Source: Streptomyces sp. AC1-42W (GTDB lineage: Bacteria; Actinomycetota; Actinomycetes; Streptomycetales; Streptomycetaceae). From it: 64,000 nt of DNA. The notes below the pieces were generated by a model. It was not told the DNA's origin, searched no databases, and saw only the letters and a list, made by a program, of their open reading frames with translations. Both the position numbers and the translations under genes were made by a program. Below, piece after piece: positions 28,360 to 36,270 of this stretch. The stretch covers positions 1 through 64,000 of the forward strand of contig NZ_QKWY01000001.1 in assembly GCF_003248355.1 (NCBI RefSeq). The letters run 5' to 3'. The number at the start of each line of letters is the position of its first letter. Position 1 is the first letter of the stretch.

Positions 28360-28741
28360 TGCCACCGAGCTGCCCGAAGACCTGGAACAGGGTGTCCAGC
28401 CTGGCATTTATGGCATCCAGGCGTTCGGACAGTTCGACATATTCCGGCGTGGGCATCTGCCCGCCGCTCGCCGCCTCGGGAGTGCCGGCCTTCGGGTCGG
28501 CCTCCGGTAGGGGATCGGCGACGAAATTGCCCCGGCCCGGCATGGTGTTGATGAGTCCTTCGTCGCGCAGGATGCGCAGGGCGGAACGCGCGGTCATGTT
28601 GGCGATCTCGTACGTCGCCTCTAGGTCGCGAGACGAAGGAACCCGCTCTCCCGGCTTGAGTCGGCCGGACCGGATCTGCCGCCGCAGCTCCTCGGCGACC
28701 AGACGGTACGGCGGGGTGTCGGAATCCTTGGGCAGCTTCAT
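28328..28741 (-). CDS. Short GntR-family repressor (KorSA-like)
   Basis: 137 aa from ATG 28741. Residues 5-75 are a GntR winged helix: YRLVAEELRRQIRSGRLKPG, then PSSRDLEATYEIANMTARSA and MPGRGNFVADP. There is no ligand-binding domain. The C-terminus is a short helix (YVELSERLDAINARLDTLFQ) probably used for dimerisation. In pSAM2 the GntR protein KorSA keeps the element integrated by repressing its activator; this gene holds the equivalent position, divergent from the transfer/replication operon. The name is by role and the protein is shorter than KorSA. Confidence 0.75.
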   Translation of the reverse strand: MKLPKDSDTPPYRLVAEELRRQIRSGRLKPGERVPSSRDLEATYEIANMTARSALRILRDEGLINTMPGRGNFVADPLPEADPKAGTPEAASGGQMPTPEYVELSERLDAINARLDTLFQVFGQLGGITEAKNPPKK

Positions 28742-28834
28742 AGCCCGAGGGTAGCGGGCCTGGCCCGCCTACCGCAGTAAGACCCTGTTGCACCTCCCAT
28801 TTTCCGACGGGCCCACCCCACCTCAGGTGCGATG

Positions 28835-28854
28835 TGCGCTAAGCGCTTGACGCA
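28835..28854 (+). promoter_or_regulatory. Promoter-overlapping palindrome, candidate GntR (KorSA-like) operator
   Basis: 20-bp imperfect palindrome TGCGCTAAGCGCTTGACGCA (8 of 10 pairs match). Its right half contains TTGACG (28847-28852), a plausible -35, with CACTGT 18 bp downstream as a weak -10. It lies between the GntR repressor and the first gene of the transfer operon. Confidence 0.5.
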
Positions 28855-28927
28855 CTGATGGCGGGTAGTGCACTGTTGATCTCGCTTCGCCACCCCGGCG
28901 AAGCACTACCGAAGGGACGTAACACCC

Positions 28928-29287
28928 ATGGCTCGTATCCGTGTTGGCCTGCTCCCGTCCTCGTCGTTCGTGGCCGGCAACCTGGCGGTTCCGAAGTACG
29001 CGGACGCCGAGAAGACCCAGTTCGCGGTGGACCGTGAGACCGGCGCGAAGCTGTTCACGATCACCCTCTTCTTCATGGAGGAGGAGCGTGCGGAGGCTAT
29101 GAAGATCACCGTTCCGGAGACCGGTCTGCCCAACGGGCTGAAGCCGGGTGTGCCGGTCATGCCTGTGGAGCTGTTCGCCACCCCGTGGGCCCGGATCTTC
29201 AACGGCTCGCTCTCGGACGGCATCGCCTACCGCGCGGAGCGCCTGGACCTGGTCGGCGGTCCGGCTTCGGCCGCTGAGGCGGCGTGA
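28928..29287 (+). CDS. SCO3933-family AICE regulatory protein
   Basis: 119 aa; ATG 28928 after GAAGGGACG. It starts MARIRVGLLPSSSFVAGNLA and contains FAVDRETGAKLFTITLFFME and VELFATPWARIFNGSLSDG. This is the small protein that opens the transfer operon of many AICEs, named after S. coelicolor SCO3933 (family recalled, not searched). Its biochemical role is unknown. It is the first gene of a tightly packed rightward operon running to the integrase. Confidence 0.72.
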   Translation: MARIRVGLLPSSSFVAGNLAVPKYADAEKTQFAVDRETGAKLFTITLFFMEEERAEAMKITVPETGLPNGLKPGVPVMPVELFATPWARIFNGSLSDGIAYRAERLDLVGGPASAAEAA

Positions 29288-29493
29288 GCCGCACTGCTTT
29301 CCGGCCCGGCGTCGAGTGCAGCTACCCGCTGCCTCACGCCGGGCCGGATGCCCGGCTCGGTGACTCCCTCATCAGCTCGGTGGCCGGTGTGCTCGTCGGC
29401 TACGGCCTTCCCCGCCTGACGGCCCAGGACCGGGCCGCCCTCGAAACGGCCCTGGTGGCCTTCGTCTACAACTCTCAGGAGAGCAACACATGA
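29284..29493 (+). CDS. Small hypothetical AICE protein, 69 aa
   Basis: GTG 29284 overlaps the previous stop (GTGA), and its own stop overlaps the traSA start (ATGA), so it is translationally embedded in the operon. MSRTAFRPGVECSYPLP and a C-terminal helix (AQDRAALETALVAFVYN). Similar tiny genes precede traSA in other AICEs. No function known. Confidence 0.65.
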   Translation: MSRTAFRPGVECSYPLPHAGPDARLGDSLISSVAGVLVGYGLPRLTAQDRAALETALVAFVYNSQESNT

Positions 29494-30911
29494 AGGACAA
29501 CGACCCGACCGGAGGGGCCTTCGGCTATGGCCTCCTGGTCGTCGGCGTGGCTCTGGCCGTACTGGGCGGCTGGTCGGTGTGGTGGGTGGTGCGCTACCTG
29601 CGGGCCGATGCCATGACCCGGCGGTCCATCCGGCAGGCGATTCGGATCCGCTGGGGCTGGAAGCGGCTGGCGCGAATGTGCGGGCTGTCGGTCACGGACA
29701 AGATGCCGACCGCCCTGGCCTCGCTCGCGGCCGCGGACGGCAAGGAACCCAAGCCCCGAGTCCTGGTCCCGGCCCTGAAGGTCACCCCGGACGCCTTCGG
29801 GGTGATGGCGGAGGCGACCTGCCTGCCGAAGGTGGGTCTGGCGGAGTTCCAGAAGGCCGCTCCCTATCTGGCGGACGCCTGGCGTATGGCCCGCGTGTCC
29901 GTGTTGCCAGGGGAGAAGCCGGGGCAGGTGACGTTGCGCGGGGTGCGGGTGGATCCGCTGATCGTGCCGACCGTTCATGCGCCCACCGGCCGCGTGCCGG
30001 AGGAGTGCGCGGTGTGGGAGCTGGGGGTGGACGAGTACGGCCTGCCCGTGGTCGTGCCCCTGAAGGAGGTCCCTGGGGTGGCCATGGGCGGCCTGCCGGG
30101 ATTCGGGAAGACCTCGTGCGTGAACCGGCTCGTGTGTGACTGGGCACCTTCGCCGGCCATCCAGTTCGTCTTCTTCGACGGCAAGGTCTCCCACGCCTAC
30201 GAGGGCGACTACGCCGACCTCGTGCAGCGGGCGTTCGAGTTCTGCGGTGACGACTTGGAGGAGGCGAACAAGAAGCTGAAGGAACTGGTGCAGCTGCGCC
30301 GCGCCCGTTCCGCGTCCATCCGCCGCGTGCTGGGCGTGAAGAACATGTGGCACGTCGGCCCCTCGGAGGACTGGCCGCTCATCGTCATCGTCATCGACGA
30401 GGCCCACACCTACTTCCGCGACTACAAGGGCTCCGACCCGGCCACCAAGAAGCTGGCCGCGCTCGCGGCGGAGAACGCCCGCCTGGTGGAGGACCTGGTG
30501 AAAAAGGGCCGCTCGGTCGGCTTCCTGACCTTCCTGACCACGCAGAAGACCACCGGAGACGCGATCCCCACCTTCATCCGCGACGTGTGCCCGGTCGGGC
30601 TGTCCTTCGCGCAGAAGACCGCCGACGCCGCCGTCGCCGCGCTCGGCGACGACATCCGCGAGTGGCCCGACGCCAGCCCGGTCAACCTTCAGGATCCCGC
30701 CTACGTCGGCGTGGCGGTCATGTCCCAGCACGGCCGTCCCGGCTTCGTCCGCATCCGCACCCCCTACGTCGCCGACGAGGACGCCGCCCGTGTCGCCGAG
30801 CGGACCACCCACCTCGTGCGCCACCCGGCCCGGCTCCTGGAGGGCCTGACCGGATGGACGGTCGTGGACCTCACCAAGGAGGACCCCGAGCCCCCGGCGC
30901 AGGCAGCCTGA
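29490..30911 (+). CDS. FtsK/SpoIIIE-type conjugal DNA translocase (TraSA/TraB-like)
   Basis: The single protein that moves double-stranded element DNA between hyphae. 473 aa; ATG 29490. An N-terminal membrane helix (GLLVVGVALAVLGGWSVWWV, about residues 12-31) is followed by a linker. The motor domain has Walker A GGLPGFGKTS near 200 and Walker B LIVIVIDEAH near 300, with sensor-like FLTFLTTQKTTGDAIPTFIR after it. Tra proteins form hexamers and bind clt repeats through a C-terminal winged helix. That part is short here (ends DPEPPAQAA), so DNA recognition may differ. Confidence 0.9.
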   Translation: MKDNDPTGGAFGYGLLVVGVALAVLGGWSVWWVVRYLRADAMTRRSIRQAIRIRWGWKRLARMCGLSVTDKMPTALASLAAADGKEPKPRVLVPALKVTPDAFGVMAEATCLPKVGLAEFQKAAPYLADAWRMARVSVLPGEKPGQVTLRGVRVDPLIVPTVHAPTGRVPEECAVWELGVDEYGLPVVVPLKEVPGVAMGGLPGFGKTSCVNRLVCDWAPSPAIQFVFFDGKVSHAYEGDYADLVQRAFEFCGDDLEEANKKLKELVQLRRARSASIRRVLGVKNMWHVGPSEDWPLIVIVIDEAHTYFRDYKGSDPATKKLAALAAENARLVEDLVKKGRSVGFLTFLTTQKTTGDAIPTFIRDVCPVGLSFAQKTADAAVAALGDDIREWPDASPVNLQDPAYVGVAVMSQHGRPGFVRIRTPYVADEDAARVAERTTHLVRHPARLLEGLTGWTVVDLTKEDPEPPAQAA

Positions 30912-30912
30912 C

Positions 30913-31098
30913 ATGCGCCCCTCGATGCGGATCTACATCCGACACATGCGCAAGGCCATCACCGCCGGGGACCTCGACCGCGCCGAGCGGATCGGCATCG
31001 CCGCCTACCGCGTCGCCAACGCCCACGAACGCCAGGTCCTTCAGACCTACCTCGGCCCGAACGTCGCCCGCCGGGCCGGCCTCACCCCCAAGGTCTGA
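30913..31098 (+). CDS. Small AICE protein of 61 aa
   Basis: Starts one base after the traSA stop codon (ATG 30913). MRPSMRIYIRHMRKAITAGD, then a basic helical stretch ending LGPNVARRAGLTPKV. It is typical of the tiny Spd-region genes between the transfer ATPase and SpdB. Function unknown. Confidence 0.6.
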   Translation: MRPSMRIYIRHMRKAITAGDLDRAERIGIAAYRVANAHERQVLQTYLGPNVARRAGLTPKV

Positions 31099-31140
31099 CC
31101 CCACGACCCCAACACCCCCTGGAAGGAGGTGAATTGCCTC

Positions 31141-31917
31141 ATGTCAGAAGACCGGATCACTCAGCGCACCGTGACCGTGGTCATGGCGGTCATCGCCCTG
31201 CTGGCCTTCGTTTTCTCCTTCGGCAACGTCTGGAGCCTGGCCCTGCGTCTGGGCGTCCCCGACCCGGTCGCGCCCCTGATCGCGCCGATGGTGGACCTGT
31301 CCGTCCTCGGCCTCCTGGTCGCCCTGCGGTACCTGTCCCTGCACGGCGTGGCCGCCGAAGACCTCAAGGGCGCGAACAGGCTGATGCACACCTCCGGCTT
31401 CTTCACCCTCGCCCTCAACATCGCCGAACCCGTGATCGCCGGGCACTACGGCCGCGCCTGCGTCGATGCCGTGGCCCCGCTGCTCCTCCTCGGCTGGGGT
31501 GCCGTCGGCCCCGCGCTGCTGCGCCACTTCCACGCCGTCACCGCACCGGCCATGTCCCCGGCCCCGGCTCCGGTGACCGCCCCGGCTCCCGTCGGCGACG
31601 CGGAACCGGCCTTCGCACCTGCGCCGGCCTTGGCCGAGACGGAACCCGACCCGTCGCCCACCCCGCTTGTGGCGCCGGACCCTGCCCCCGTCGTGCTGCC
31701 GGTCACCACCCCGGCCCCCGTCGCGCCGGCCCCCGTCGCGCCTGCGCCCGTCGCGGCGGCTCCTGCGGTCAACGTGCCTGAACCGCTACTCGCCGAAGCA
31801 CGTTCCATCGCCGCGTCCCACCACGCCGAGCACGGCGAACCCATCACGGCGGCCCAGCTCAAGAGGCGACTCGGCATCGGCCTGCCTATGGCCACCGCCC
31901 TCTACACCGCCCTGTAG
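31141..31917 (+). CDS. spdB: SpdB-type spread protein (DUF2637 membrane protein)
   Basis: Supports intramycelial spread of the element after transfer. I start at ATG 31141, 10 nt after a perfect GGAAGGAGGT; GTG 31129 would lie inside the RBS. 258 aa. Four hydrophobic segments are present: VTVVMAVIALLAFVFSFG, DLSVLGLLVALRYLS, TSGFFTLALNIAEPVIAG and VAPLLLLGWGAVGPALL. An Ala/Pro-rich linker follows (repeated APVAPAPV, residues 140-210) and then a C-terminal helical domain (ITAAQLKRRLGIGLPMATAL) that looks like a DNA-binding HTH. Spacing to repSA is 147 bp. Confidence 0.85.
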   Translation: MSEDRITQRTVTVVMAVIALLAFVFSFGNVWSLALRLGVPDPVAPLIAPMVDLSVLGLLVALRYLSLHGVAAEDLKGANRLMHTSGFFTLALNIAEPVIAGHYGRACVDAVAPLLLLGWGAVGPALLRHFHAVTAPAMSPAPAPVTAPAPVGDAEPAFAPAPALAETEPDPSPTPLVAPDPAPVVLPVTTPAPVAPAPVAPAPVAAAPAVNVPEPLLAEARSIAASHHAEHGEPITAAQLKRRLGIGLPMATALYTAL

Positions 31918-32064
31918 CTCCGCACCCTCCGCCGGCCTTCCCGGCACCACCCCGCCCTCGCCCGGCCCTGGGCCGACCCGTCATGCCTGCGGGCAGCAGC
32001 CCGAGCGCTGATCACTGCTGCCCGCAGGTCCCACCCTCGCGCCAGAAGGGAGACCCCGCCACTC

Positions 32065-33522
32065 ATGCGCACCCTCGACCTGCGCCACGTCATCAGCCCC
32101 GGCCTGCGGGACCTGATCGAGCTGGCCAACACCCACGACTTCGACCGCGTACAGCAGCAGATCCGCGACCTGCGCGGCTGCACCAGCCCCATCAACCTCC
32201 ACGGCTTCACCGTCACAACCGACACGGCCACCAAGGAAGTGGTCCGCTCCTACCGTTCCGAAGACGAACCCTCCGGACGCCTGCTGACCACCTGCGGCAA
32301 CCGCCGTACTTCCCGCTGCCCCGCCTGCTCCCGCCTCTACGCCGCCGACACCTACCACCTGATCAAGGCCGGACTGTCCGGCGGCAAGAACGTCGCCGAA
32401 ACCGTCCGCGACCACCCCCGCGCCTTCGTCACCCTCACCGCCCCCTCCTTCGGCCCCGTCCACAACCGCCCCACCACCAACGCAGGACAGACCCGCCCCT
32501 GCGCCTGCGGCGACACCCACGCCGAAGACGCCCCCGAACTCGGCACCCCACTGAACCCGGCCACCTACGACTACACCGGCGCCGTGCTCTGGAACGCCCA
32601 CGCCGGACAGCTCTGGGCACGCTTCACCACCTACCTGCGCCGCGCCCTGGCCGAACACCTCGGCACGACGCAGAAGGCCCTGAACTCGGCCCTGCGGGTC
32701 TCCTTCGCCAAGGTCGCCGAGTACCAGAAGCGCGGCCTGGTCCACTTCCACGCCGTCATCCGCTTCGACGGCCCCGACGGCCACACCAGCCCGCCCCCGC
32801 CCTGGGCCACCTTCGACGCCCTGAGCGCCGCCGTGGGCCTGGCCGTCGAACGCGCCCGGCTCACCATCGCCTCCGACGCCATCGGCGAACGCGTCATCGC
32901 CTGGGGCCGCCGGTACAAGGTCGACCCCATCACCGCCCTGGGCGACGGCGAACTCACCGACGCCGCCGTAGCCGGATACGTCGCCAAGTACGCCACCAAG
33001 AACGCCGAAGGCACCGGCACCGTGGACCGCACCCTCATGTGCCGCACCTGCGCCGGACGCGGCCACCTGCGCGGCCCCGACGACTTCCACGACGTGTGCG
33101 CCGACTGCGACGGCACCGGACAGGCCGAACCCATCAAGGCCCTGCCCATCCAGCAGCACGTACGGCAGATGATCCGCACCGCCTGGGACCTCGGCGGCCT
33201 GCCGGAGTTCGCCCACCTCAAGCTCTGGAAGTGGGCCCACATGCTCGGCTTCCGCGGCCACTTCTCCAGCAAGTCCCGCGCCTACTCCACCACCCTCGGC
33301 GCCCTGCGCGACGTACGCCGTGACTGGCGCCTCGCCCAGGCCGAAGCCGCCCGCACCCGCGCCGGCCACCCCGCCACCGACGAGACCACCCTCGTCACCA
33401 CCTCCTCCTGGACCTACCTCGCCAGCGGCTACCGCCCCGGCGAAGAACTCCTCGCCGCCCATGTCCGCCACGACATAGCCCACACCGCACGCCTCAAGCA
33501 CGAAGGGCTGGTGCCTGCATGA
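32065..33522 (+). CDS. repSA: RepSA-type rolling-circle replication initiator
   Basis: Nicks the double-strand origin to replicate the excised circle. 485 aa; ATG 32065 after AGAAGGGAG. The HUH nuclease motif is LVHFHAVIRFDG near residue 225. The catalytic Tyr is in GYVAKYATK near 305. A zinc-binding knuckle follows (CRTCAGRGH to CADCDGTG, about 326-355), and another CxxC pair lies near the N-terminus (CGNRRTSRCPACSR). Its stop overlaps the xis start (ATGA). Length and motifs match pSAM2 RepSA relatives. Confidence 0.92.
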   Translation: MRTLDLRHVISPGLRDLIELANTHDFDRVQQQIRDLRGCTSPINLHGFTVTTDTATKEVVRSYRSEDEPSGRLLTTCGNRRTSRCPACSRLYAADTYHLIKAGLSGGKNVAETVRDHPRAFVTLTAPSFGPVHNRPTTNAGQTRPCACGDTHAEDAPELGTPLNPATYDYTGAVLWNAHAGQLWARFTTYLRRALAEHLGTTQKALNSALRVSFAKVAEYQKRGLVHFHAVIRFDGPDGHTSPPPPWATFDALSAAVGLAVERARLTIASDAIGERVIAWGRRYKVDPITALGDGELTDAAVAGYVAKYATKNAEGTGTVDRTLMCRTCAGRGHLRGPDDFHDVCADCDGTGQAEPIKALPIQQHVRQMIRTAWDLGGLPEFAHLKLWKWAHMLGFRGHFSSKSRAYSTTLGALRDVRRDWRLAQAEAARTRAGHPATDETTLVTTSSWTYLASGYRPGEELLAAHVRHDIAHTARLKHEGLVPA

Positions 33523-33701
33523 CGACCGCCGTACTCACCGTGGACCAGGTCGCCGAGCGTCTCGGCATCAGCCGCTGGAAGGTCCACGACCTGATCCGCT
33601 CGCGCGAACTCGCCTCCTTCAAGATCGGCCGCTGCCGCCGCATCAGCGAAGCCGCGCTTGCCGCCTACGTATCCCTCCGCACCGAACAGGAAGCCGCCTG
33701 A
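33519..33701 (+). CDS. xis: Excisionase (MerR-like HTH)
   Basis: 60 aa; directs the integrase to excise. The helix-turn-helix is LTVDQVAERLGISRWKVHDL followed by the wing FKIGRCRRISEAALAAYV. It overlaps repSA by ATGA at its start and int by TGATG at its end, so replication, excision and integration proteins are coupled. Confidence 0.9.
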   Translation: MTTAVLTVDQVAERLGISRWKVHDLIRSRELASFKIGRCRRISEAALAAYVSLRTEQEAA

Positions 33702-34984
33702 TGGCCAAGCCGAAGAAGAACGCCAACAACGAGGGCACCATCTACCCGCGCAAGGACGGCCGTTGGGAGGGCAGCGCGTACGTCCTGACGACGGACGGCA
33801 CGCACAAGCGGCGCAGCGTCTACGGCAAGACCTGGGACGAGGCGCACGAGAAGCTGACCAAGCTCAAGGCCGACTCGCTCAGCGGCCTTCCGGTGGCCAC
33901 CAACAAGATGACGATCGCCGAGTACCTGGCGTACTGGCTGGCGAGCGTCGCCAAGACCAAGGTGCGCCCGACGACCTACGTCAACTACGAATCCCTCGTC
34001 CGGAACTACGTCACCCCGGAGTTCGGCAAGAAGAAGCTGGTCCGGCTCACCGCCCGTGACATCCGGGCCTTCCTCATGAAGACGGCGGCGACCTGCCAGT
34101 GCTGCGCTCAGGGGAAGGACAAGAAGCGGCCGGAGCACAAGCGGCGCTGCTGCGCCCTCGGCAAGTGCTGCAAGAAGCTCCCCTCGGACCGGACCGTCCG
34201 CTTCCTGCTGGTGATCCTGCGTGCGGCTCTCCAGCACGCCGTACGGGAGGACGAGCTGCCCCGCAACGTGGCCCGGAACGTGGAGCTGAGCATGGGTACC
34301 AAACGCGAGATCGAACCGCTCACCGCTGCGGAAGGGCGTCGGCTCCTGACGGCGGCCCGGGACAACCGGCTCTGGGCCGCGTACGAGCTGGCGGTCCGTA
34401 TCGGGCTCCGGCGGGGTGAGCTGCTGGGGCTGCGCTGGTCGGACGTGGATCTTCTCGACGGGGTTCTGACCGTCCGGCAGGCTCTTCAGCGTGTGGGCGG
34501 CGAGCTGCTGATCGTCGCGCCGAAGACGCAGCGCTCGGCCCGGCGCGTGGCACTGCCGGCCGAATGCGTGACCGCGCTCCGTGCCCAGCGCGTCCAGCAG
34601 ATCGCCGACCAGAAGGCCGCGGGCCACAACTGGAAGGGAACGGGGAAGGGGCTCGTCTTCACGACGAAGAACGGGACTCCCATCGAGCCGCGCAACCTGA
34701 ACCGGTCCTTCGAGGCCCTGTCCGTCCGCGCCGGCGTCCGTAAGGTCCGCTTCCACGACCTGCGTCACACGTGCGCGTCCCTGCTCCACGAACAGGGCGC
34801 CGACGCCCGCATGATCATGGAGGTTCTGGGCCACAGCTCGATCCGCGTGACCATGGACATCTACACCTTCGTGCGGCTGGACTCCCAGCGCTCCGCCTTC
34901 GACCGCGTCGGGGACGCGCTGAGGGGTGACGGCAACGGGCCGGACGATGACGACGGCGCGGCCGGTGCCCTCGTAGCCGTCTGA
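33701..34984 (+). CDS. int: Tyrosine recombinase (AICE integrase)
   Basis: Recombines attP with the tRNA-Arg attB. 427 aa; ATG 33701. The catalytic residues are visible: Arg in RIGLRRGELLGLRW (about 233), His-x-x-Arg in HDLRHTCASLL (about 352), the His in LGHSSIRVTM and the Tyr nucleophile in TMDIYTFV near 390. The core-binding half contains a Cys-rich insertion (TCQCCAQGK...RRCCALGKCC, seven Cys) that is usual in AICE integrases and may bind zinc. It lies 74 bp from attR, as expected. Confidence 0.95.
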   Translation: MAKPKKNANNEGTIYPRKDGRWEGSAYVLTTDGTHKRRSVYGKTWDEAHEKLTKLKADSLSGLPVATNKMTIAEYLAYWLASVAKTKVRPTTYVNYESLVRNYVTPEFGKKKLVRLTARDIRAFLMKTAATCQCCAQGKDKKRPEHKRRCCALGKCCKKLPSDRTVRFLLVILRAALQHAVREDELPRNVARNVELSMGTKREIEPLTAAEGRRLLTAARDNRLWAAYELAVRIGLRRGELLGLRWSDVDLLDGVLTVRQALQRVGGELLIVAPKTQRSARRVALPAECVTALRAQRVQQIADQKAAGHNWKGTGKGLVFTTKNGTPIEPRNLNRSFEALSVRAGVRKVRFHDLRHTCASLLHEQGADARMIMEVLGHSSIRVTMDIYTFVRLDSQRSAFDRVGDALRGDGNGPDDDDGAAGALVAV

Positions 34985-35031
34985 TCGGCTCCCGAAGGCG
35001 GTTGCCGTCAAACACTGCCGTCAAGACAAAA

Positions 35032-35069
35032 GCCAGAGGCCCTGTGGATCACTCCACAGGGCCTCTGGC
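35032..35069 (+). terminator. 17-bp perfect hairpin spanning the element/att junction
   Basis: Arms GCCAGAGGCCCTGTGGA and TCCACAGGGCCTCTGGC with a TCAC loop. It terminates int (48 bp after its stop) and, read leftward, tRNA-Arg. The left arm is element DNA. Most of the right arm (from 35059) is inside the att core, so the hairpin forms only after integration or in attP. Confidence 0.7.
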
Positions 35070-35117
35070 CTGCTGTGCACTCGGCAGGATTCGAACCTGC
35101 AACCTTCTGATCCGTAG
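35059..35117. repeat. attR: 59-bp repeat within tRNA-Arg
   Basis: Exact match to 21052-21110. It extends from just past the tRNA 3' end to the anticodon loop (CCGTAG), so insertion leaves a complete tRNA on the right. Confidence 0.92.
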
Positions 35118-35148
35118 TCAGATGCTCTATCCGTTAAGCTACGAGTGC
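35076..35148 (-). tRNA. tRNA-Arg (ACG)
   Basis: 73 nt. Acceptor arms GCACTCG/CGAGTGC pair perfectly, the T-arm contains GGTTCGAATCC and the anticodon loop is CTACGGA (anticodon ACG, read as ICG). No CCA is encoded. It is the attachment site for the AICE and its 3' half is duplicated at attL. Confidence 0.95.
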
Positions 35149-35271
35149 TTGTGCTTTCGGGGCTTTTTTTCTGCCCTGTCGGCGTTGCGAGAACAACATT
35201 ACATGACCTGCGCCGGGACGCGAAATCCATTGTCCGGACCCTGCCTGAGCTGGGCAGATGCCGGGAACGGG

Positions 35272-35303
35272 CGAAGCCCCGGTCCTGGGGGACCGGGGCT
35301 TCG
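35272..35303 (-). terminator. Terminator for tRNA-Ser(GCT)
   Basis: Perfect 14-bp stem (CGAAGCCCCGGTCC with its complement) and a TGGG loop, 9 bp past the tRNA 3' end. Confidence 0.75.
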
Positions 35304-35312
35304 GTGGTGGTG

Positions 35313-35404
35313 CGGAGGCGGAGGGATTTGAACCCTCGATCAGGGGGTTACCCCGAAACCGCATTAGCAGTGCGGCGCCATAGACCGGACTAGGCGACGC
35401 CTCC
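35313..35404 (-). tRNA. tRNA-Ser (GCT)
   Basis: 92-nt class II tRNA. Acceptor GGAGGCG/CGCCTCC, anticodon loop CTGCTAA (GCT), long variable arm with CGGGG...CCCC, T-loop GTTCAAATC. Confidence 0.94.
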
Positions 35405-35603
35405 AGCGCACATCCCGCGCGAGCGCGAGTGGTGCATGCAGATGATGACACAGCAACACGCTGTGCCACCAATCGCGGCCTACGGTACTAGGGAGTCGGC
35501 CGCGAGGGCAAAGCGGTTGCCGCGCGCAACGCCGGGCCGAGTGGCGCGTTAGGCATGGCGGGGGCGCCGCCCCCGCAGGTTCAGCCGCCACAGGAGTCCG
35601 CAA

Positions 35604-36059
35604 ATGATGCGCCGTCTCGCCCTCACCGCTGTCGCGTCCCTCGCCGCGCTGTCCGCCGCCGCGCCCGCCGCCTCCGCGGCCGGGCCGCTGCCGCTGCCTC
35701 TGTCGCTGCCGCTGCTGCAGGGCCCCGGCGACGACACCCGGCTCACCGTGGTCGTGGCCGGCTCCGGGAACCCCGAAGCGGACGGGACGTACGAGCTGGA
35801 GTGCGGGCCCGCCGGCGGGAGCCACCCGGCCGCGGCGCAGGCCTGCGAGCGGCTGGAGCAGCTGAGGCTGCAGGGCAGGAACCCGTTCGCCCCCGTTCCC
35901 CGCAACGCGATGTGTACGCAGCAGTACGGCGGGGAAGCCACCGCCCGTGTCACCGGCACCTGGCACGGGCACCGCATCGACGCCCGGTTCGCGCGGACCA
36001 ACGGGTGCGAGATCGCCCGATGGAACGGCGCCCGCCCGGTTCTGCCGAACGTGAGGTGA
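35604..36059 (+). CDS. SSI-type secreted subtilisin inhibitor with atypical reactive site
   Basis: Secreted protein protease inhibitor of the Streptomyces subtilisin inhibitor (SSI) family, 151 aa. The signal peptide is MMRRLALTAVASLAALSAAA with cleavage near ASA. The mature part has the SSI framework: TYELECGPAGGSHPAAAQAC (first disulfide pair), AMCTQQYGG and NGCEIARWNG (second pair). Aligned by eye with SSI, where the reactive bond follows CPM, the P1 residue here is Gln (CTQ|QY), not the usual Met, Lys or Arg. Its target protease may therefore differ or activity may be lost. ATG 35604 follows AGGAG. Confidence 0.85.
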   Translation: MMRRLALTAVASLAALSAAAPAASAAGPLPLPLSLPLLQGPGDDTRLTVVVAGSGNPEADGTYELECGPAGGSHPAAAQACERLEQLRLQGRNPFAPVPRNAMCTQQYGGEATARVTGTWHGHRIDARFARTNGCEIARWNGARPVLPNVR

Positions 36060-36270
36060 CCGTCCCCGGACCCCGGCGGCCGGTCCGCACGGGGTTCGAC
36101 GAGGGTCGGAGCCGTACAAGCCGTGCATCACACCTTGGTGAGAGCTCCCCCTCATCCGCAGTCCCGCGCCCCGCCCCTGCCTTTAGACTCCTTCAGTGAC
36201 AGCCCGGGGCCCGAGGGGCAAGATGGGGCCGCTGTCGGCAAGGTGCAGTAATCAGGGAGGAACCGTCGTC

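Larger units (their letters stand above)
21052..35117. mobile_element. pSAM2-type actinomycete integrative and conjugative element (AICE) in tRNA-Arg(ACG)
   Basis: About 14 kb between two identical 59-bp att repeats. The intact tRNA is kept at the right end. The module near attR reads GntR repressor, SCO3933-type protein, small protein, FtsK-like TraSA, small protein, SpdB, RepSA, Xis, Int, which is the canonical AICE order (regulation, single-protein dsDNA transfer, rolling-circle replication, site-specific recombination). The left 6 kb are cargo: an Mrr-like nuclease, a RiPP-like locus and an XRE-TPR regulator. All conserved functions have open reading frames, so it may be mobile. Confidence 0.92.
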
